The translations under genes and the position numbers were made by a program. A stretch of 64,000 nucleotides of DNA from Amaurobius ferox (lineage: Eukaryota > Arthropoda > Arachnida > Araneae > Amaurobiidae): assembly GCA_951213105.1 (NCBI GenBank), contig OX578140.1:121007653-121071652 (forward strand). The letters are read 5' to 3'. Of the stretch, positions 58,915 to 64,000 are shown piece after piece (the first letter of the stretch is position 1; each line of letters opens with the position of its first letter). The notes under the pieces were generated by a model that was given only the letters and a program-made list of their open reading frames with translations, made no database searches and had not been told where the DNA came from.

Positions 58915-59596
58915 GTGACTTATCTATCAAATTTTGGTAATTTGATCAGTTAGTTTGTCAACTAGAGTGGATACATGCAGTTTTTGAAGGGCCATTTCGC
59001 AGTAAAGGCAGGTTCGTTTATCCCGAATCGTACCAAAATCTAATCAGCACCAGGGTCGCCCACAAGTGACTTATCTACCAAATTTTATGAAATTTAGTCG
59101 ATTAGTTGAGTTAGAGTGGATATATACAATTTTTGCGCGCCATTTCGTAAAAAAAATGCAGGTTCTTCGTTTTCGAATCGTATCAAAATCTAATCAGCAC
59201 CGAGGTGACCCACAAGTGACTTATCTACCGAATTTTGTAAAATTTGATCAATTAGTTTTTCAGTTAGAGTGGATACAGGTAATTTCTGAGGACCATTCAG
59301 CAAAAAAAAGGCGGGTTGTTATATACCGAATCGTACCAAAAACTAATCAGCACCAGGGTCACACACAAGTGACTTGCCTACCAAATTTTATAAAATTCGG
59401 TCCATTAGTTTTTGAGTTAGAGTGGATACATACATTGCACAGACACACACACACACATACGTCACGCTAAAAATTGTTTTTTCGTATTCTAGAGGTCTCG
59501 AAATGTGTAGATCCGTCGAAAATTGGACTTGCGATTTTCAGCATGATTTTAATTCTTTCCCTATACATTACCATGTATTGCAGGAAAAGTAAAAAT
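58915..59596 (+). mobile_element. DINE-like element, satellite-expanded (5' end missing)
   Basis: About 3.5 units of a 149-153 bp repeat; the marker TAGAGTGG falls at about 58964, 59112, 59265 and 59418. Each unit carries TCGTACCAAAATCTAATCAG, CCCACAAGTGACTTATCTAC and TTAGAGTGGATACATAC. Then come a CACA run, CGTCACGCTAAAAATTG and the 3' hairpin region (TTTCCCTATACATTACCATGTATTGCAGGAAAG). The next element starts directly after it. Confidence 0.7.
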
Positions 59597-60352
59597 CTGA
59601 TGTGGGCAGCACATGACTTTCCCTGCAGGCTTATATCCACGTTCTCTTTATTTTAATTAGATTTAATTAACGTTTAATTCAATTTTCGTTCTCATTTGGT
59701 AACTGGACTTATTTTCAAAGGTGGCTTAGAGTAAATACGAAAAATCTAAAATATCTCGAGAACGGCTAGTCCCAGTGTAATGAGGTTGGTCTTATTCTTT
59801 TCATCGTTAAACATTACGTATAAAACAAGCATTTAATGAATATACTTAAGCATACGTAGTTTTTATTTTAGATTTTGACTTTTTTGCGGGCGATTTCACA
59901 AAAAAGGCAGGTTATATATCCGAATCGTACCAAAATCTAATCAGCATCAGAGTGACTCCCAAGTGACTTATCTACCGAATTTTGTAAAATTTGATCTATT
60001 AGTTTTTCAGCTAGAGTGGATACATATAATTTTTGCGGACCATTTCGCAAAAAAAGGAAAGTTCTGTTTTTACGAATCCTACCAAAAACTAATCAGCACC
60101 AGGGTCTTACCCAAGTGACTTACATACCAAATTTTATGAAATTCGGTCCATTAGTTTTTTAGTTAGAGTGGATACATACATTGCACAGACACGCAGACAC
60201 ACAGACAGACAGACACACACACAGACGTCACGCTAAAAATAGTTTTTTCGTATTCTAGAGGTCTCGAAAGTGTAGATTCGAAAACTCGAGTTGTGATTTT
60301 CGGCATGATTCCAATACTTTCCCTACACATTACCATGTATTGCAGGGAAAGT
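59597..60352 (+). mobile_element. DINE-like element, complete two-unit copy
   Basis: It starts TCTGATGTGGGCAGCACATG then ACTTTCC, passes ATATCTCGAGAACGGCTAG and TGTAATGAGGTTGGTC, and holds about two of the 150-bp units (59880-60180). A CACA/CAGA run, GACGTCACGCTAAAAATAG and the terminal stem-loop ACTTTCCCTACACATTAC...GCAGGGAAAGT (60319-60351) follow. It is joined end to end with the preceding copy. Confidence 0.7.
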
Positions 60353-61357
60353 AAAAAACAATTAAAACTTTGAAAATATTAAAGAAGAGTAGAGCATGAA
60401 GTGTAGTTTTAACGTAATAATTTGATAAATACACAAGACTAGTAACCGATATTTTCGAATAATACCGGTATACTACTTCGAAATACTGGTATTTTCGTAT
60501 TAATACGGGGGGGGGGATTAAAATACCGATAATATTTAAAGGGCTACTGGAATCCTCGATTTGAATGCCTTAAATCGACGACCCCCATGCCATTAAAATA
60601 TTCCTGAGAGAGCGAACGATAACCAACATTTCTTGTGTCATCAAAAACACATTTAAGAAAGCAGACGATTTTGAATTGAGTATAAATATCTGAGAGAACA
60701 TTATTTAGAATGAAAATATATGTAGGTTACTGCAAGAAGTAAAAGAAATTCCGATGAGTTCAATATATTACGTAGGAGCTAATTCTGTTTTTATGCAATG
60801 CGCCAAAATAAAATAAAAAATTAAAACACATGAAATAAATATACATAAGTTGAAGTTAATAATATGAAATAATGAGTAATTTGAGAGAGATCAAGGCGGA
60901 TTTGAACGCCGTGTCTGAGAAGCGAGATAGTTTTCCCGCCATCATTACGCGAATTCAAAATGACAATGAGAATGATTTGACTTGCAAATTAGACAGGCAA
61001 TTTCTGTTCCACGTCAAAGGACTCACGTAAATGTGAAACAAGAGAGAACATGCTAAAAGACATGCTGGAATACTTACCTGCTCAGGTGCTTGACAAAAAA
61101 AAATTAAGCTTGAAATACGTGATGACGATAAATGGCGGCACACAACAGCCAGCGATCCTTCGCTACACAGAATACTATATTACTTAGAATACTTCGCTAT
61201 TAGAATACTTCGCTACACAGAATACTATAATAGTCTGTGCTTCGCTACTGCTTTTCATCGAAGACGTAAGGGGGGGGGGGGGGGCGACATGATGACTGGT
61301 TCTCCTGGCAATTCTGAGAAGGGGTCTAGTTTTCTCTCGATTCCAACAGATGTTGAG
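60353..61357. other. No gene seen apart from the microexon candidate
   Basis: Contains G-runs (60507-60515; about 61270-61284) and short local repeats of TAGAATACTTCGCTA and CTTCGCTACACAGAATACTA at 61160-61230. No other exon was recognised. Confidence 0.45.
61078..61088 (-). CDS. Candidate 11-bp microexon of the KCNH-like gene
   Basis: On the minus strand a perfect donor CAG|GTAAGTAT at 61078 follows a T-run and TCAAG. The 11 bases CACCTGAGCAG would read H-L-S-(R) and join L-S-K-S-S-H-G in the exon at 58056 in the right phase (two bases left over, one supplied). The AAG acceptor is weak and the upstream frame is not supported, so this is a guess worth testing with transcript data. Confidence 0.22.
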
Positions 61358-61361
61358 TTAA

Positions 61362-62119
61362 GGGTGAGCGTCAGTAAATTTTCTGCCCTATCCGCGCTTT
61401 GTTAACTTTCGCGGCACACATATTTCGCCGAAATTCTGCTCAAACAGTTGCAAAATATTTTCTGAAAGATAAAATGCAATGCTTAGATTTATTAAAACTA
61501 AATTTAATGCCCCCCAAAACATAGAATATATTTTTTATTTTAATCCAAAATATTTTTGGTGCTGCCATCTGTTGTCGTAATTTAATAGATACCGATTATT
61601 TTTATTTTTTAATGAACATTTTTAAATATATATTCCTTCTAAAACAGTGTTAAATACAACAACAGATCATATATAATAATGCTACAATCACGAAAAGGTA
61701 ATTTATCATTCTATAAATTTGATAAGGGATCTGAATGTACATCACTGAGGACTGCAGTTTTGTCTTCAAGTCCAAGTTCAATTACGTTTCCGTGATTATG
61801 GCATTATATATGATCTGTTGTTGTATTTAATAGCGTATTAGAAGGAATAGACATTTAAAAATGTTCATTAAAAAGTAAAAATAGTCGGTATGAATTAAAT
61901 TACGACAACAGATGGCAGCACCAAAAATATTTTAAATTAAAATAAAACATATATTCTATGTTTTATTGGGTATTAAATTTAGTTTTAATATAATCTAAGC
62001 ATAGCATTTTATCTATAGGAAAATCTTTCGCAACTGTTTGATCAGAATTTCGGCGAAATATGTGTGCCGCGAAAGTTAACAAAGCGCGGATAGGGCAGAA
62101 AATTTACTGACGCTCACCC
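61362..62119. mobile_element. TTAA-flanked fold-back element, ~330-bp arms
   Basis: GGGTGAGCGTCAGTAAATTT (61362) is matched inverted to the last base at 62119, and the arms stay aligned for about 330 bp (61362-61692 and 61791-62119). Landmarks: TCTGCCCTATCCGCGCTTTG, GGTGCTGCCATCTGTTGTCG. TTAA lies at 61358-61361 and 62120-62123. The loop is ~98 bp. No coding capacity. Confidence 0.9.
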
Positions 62120-62152
62120 TTAAACATTGGATGAGGGCAAGAAATCGACGAA

Positions 62153-63943
62153 GTTAGGCTGCCTGCAAGTGTGGTTGAGGAAATGATGTAAGTTGGCTGC
62201 CGTCAAGTGCGGACGCGCATTGAGGTACCTGCCAGTGGCCAACCGTCAAATTAACCGGATGGTCGTTGTCTTACAACGGAAGGTAGCCCATTATATTTCG
62301 TTTACTAACGTTAGACGATTATAATTCTGAAAATATATTTAAAAATAAATTACTGATAAAAGAGTCGAGTTTTACGGTTTCTAGCTCCTACAAATGTATA
62401 TATAACATACAAATTGAGCTTGAAGAATAGAGCGATTCCTTTTTTCCACTTCTATTTTTCTGAAAATAAATATAATAATCTTTCCACACTTTTTAAGGAA
62501 CTTGACAAGAAGTATTTTAACATAAAATTTTCTAATTAATAGACCTGAGCTGGAGCCCCCGCCCCCGGTATGCTGGAGAACCCGGCTCGGACAGGAAAAA
62601 TTAGGTACACATATGAAAGGACGGGGCCCCGGAGAGGCCCCTTCCTCCCTCGCTTTTCGCGGGCCTGCATGTGTGTGCTTTATTTTGAAAAAAGAGAATA
62701 AGAGAAAGGTACAAGTGACATTTTACTCCTCAGAAAAACGCTGGTAAAGTTGTGAAGATAAAATATAAAATATTTGCGCAAGTACTTCTAGTGAAGAAAT
62801 ATGATTTAATAGCACTATATTTATGCTTAACTTATCTTTCAGCAAATTGTCTCTTTCATTTCATAATATTTAACCAATCAATTACAAGTAGCTATTTTTT
62901 TAAATAATTTTTAATATTATATATAATAATATATTCTCAAAAAAGATTTAATTATAAACCTTATATGCTTAACTTATGCTTATATGCTTAACTTATCTTT
63001 CAGCAAATTGTCTCTTTCATTTCATAATATTTAACCAATCAATTACAAGTAGCTATTTTTTTAAATAATTTTTAATATTATATATAATAATATATTCTCA
63101 AAAAAGATTTAATTATAAACCAGTTTTTCATTTTTTTAATTATTTAATAATGCACTTTTTATGTATATAATAAACTGAGTAAATTATTTTTACTTTTTGT
63201 TATTAATTTTATTTTTTTCATAAGTGGCAAAAAGGTTTCCCATCTGTAAATAGTTAAAACTAATTCTAATGTAATATTTAATAATATATTTTCCAAAAGC
63301 ATTTTTAAATTTTTTCTTATAATTTAATAATTTACTCTTATTTATTATATTTAATAATTTACGTCTTAAGAATTTTAAATTATTTTTTCCTGCTATTCTT
63401 TTATGTAATGTTTTAAATTTATCATTAAAAAAAATCCTCTTACAGATAAAACATAATTATTTTATAACTTTTCTTTATCAAGAAAGAAAATATTAAAAAA
63501 TAAACTACTTTAAAAAATTAGAAATATATTATTTTTAGACTCACTAATGCATATATAACATTAAAATAGATCTTGAAAAATGGAATTGTTTCCTCCTATA
63601 TACATATAAGAGGAGGGAATTGGGGGGTTTGATTTTATTGAAATTATTTTCATTATTACATGTTAGCTGGAACAATATTGTCCAATGACTTTTAAAGTAT
63701 TTATTCTCATATTACAGCTACAGTCAAACATGTATTACACAACATAGCTATAAAAAAGGGTTTGAATTTAAAAATATATGAAAATTTCTTTTACTTGTAT
63801 ATTGCAGTCAGCATAATATCGACCTAAACGGAATATAACGATTTTTTCCACCGGAAGACAACCATCCGACTAATTTGACGGAAGCCCACTTACAGGTTTC
63901 CTACTACAACTCTATCTGCGACCGCACATGCAGGCAGCCTAAC
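62153..63943. mobile_element. Possible 1.8-kb element with diverged ~150-bp inverted repeats
   Basis: GTTAGGCTGCCTGCAAGTGT at 62153 is matched inverted by GTTAGGCTGCCTGCATGTGC at 63943. The arms continue with GTCAAATTA, CGGATGG and TATATT-CGTTTA blocks up to about 62310 and down to about 63800. The interior is AT-rich, with a GC-rich patch (62545-62670) and an exact tandem duplication. No transposase is seen. Confidence 0.5.
62823..63121 (+). repeat. Exact tandem duplication, 161-bp period
   Basis: ATGCTTAACTTATCTTTCAG through TTAATTATAAACC (about 138 bases) occurs at 62823-62960 and again at 62984-63121 without any difference that I can see. The copies are separated by a short TTATATGCTTAACTTATGCT bridge. 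The identity means the duplication is recent or an assembly artefact. Confidence 0.85.
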
Positions 63944-64000
63944 CACAGCCAGAAATAGAGGCTTCCTGGCCTTGCTGTTGTGTTGTTTTGGTTGTAATGT

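Noticed and set aside
59066..59470. 134-codon + frame with internal repeats
   Set aside because: It is the translation of the 150-bp tandem units of the DINE-like element.

Overview
This is AT-rich animal nuclear DNA with interrupted genes, long introns and many transposon copies. The transposon families (Tc1/mariner, pogo, hAT, TTAA-flanked MITEs, Helitrons, a tRNA-derived SINE, a jockey/R1-like LINE end, an ATAT-target LTR element) suggest an arthropod, possibly a chelicerate. The species cannot be named from the sequence alone.

Two host genes are present, both partial and converging tail to tail. On the + strand, bases 1-17537 hold the 3' part of HPRT (hypoxanthine-guanine phosphoribosyltransferase, purine salvage): four coding exons at 207-307, 8052-8098, 15709-15785 and 17487-17537, ending at a natural stop. 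On the - strand, 58056 down to 50853 hold four GC-rich exons encoding the last ~325 residues of a protein. It has a short coiled coil inside a long low-complexity tail, most like the cytoplasmic C-terminus of an ERG/seizure-type (KCNH) potassium channel. The roughly 33 kb between the two stop codons holds no gene that I can support.

Nearly everything else recognisable is mobile DNA. HPRT intron at 308-8051: a 1.56-kb TA-flanked mariner-like element, a Helentron/DINE-like element, a 1.3-kb TTAA-flanked repeat, a decayed Tc1 element and a fold-back MITE. HPRT intron at 8099-15708: the 3' end of a LINE, a complete non-coding LTR retrotransposon (1.53-kb LTRs, ATAT target duplication, minus orientation) and a SINE tail. 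Between the genes: two more copies of the TTAA repeat, several hAT MITEs (one nested in another), two full-length SINEs of different families and several very short SINE tails, a pogo MITE, and a Helitron with a decayed helicase, a nested pogo element and a duplicated 3' terminus. In and beyond the KCNH-like gene: a three-level nest of MITEs, a SINE split by a TTA-flanked element with a MADF-like reading frame, a satellite-expanded DINE-like pair, a TTAA fold-back element and a further inverted-repeat element.

The most unusual points are: (i) a SINE family whose 3' end is an 8-bp stem-loop kept by compensatory changes, with 57-70 bp tail-only insertions that each carry target duplications; (ii) the DINE-like family with a ~150-bp unit present 1, 2 or ~3.5 times; (iii) three TTAA-flanked copies of an apparently non-coding 1.3-kb repeat; (iv) the MITE-in-MITE-in-MITE nest; (v) an LTR element with unusually long complementarity to a tRNA 3' half. 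No CRISPR array, operon or prokaryote-type system is present.
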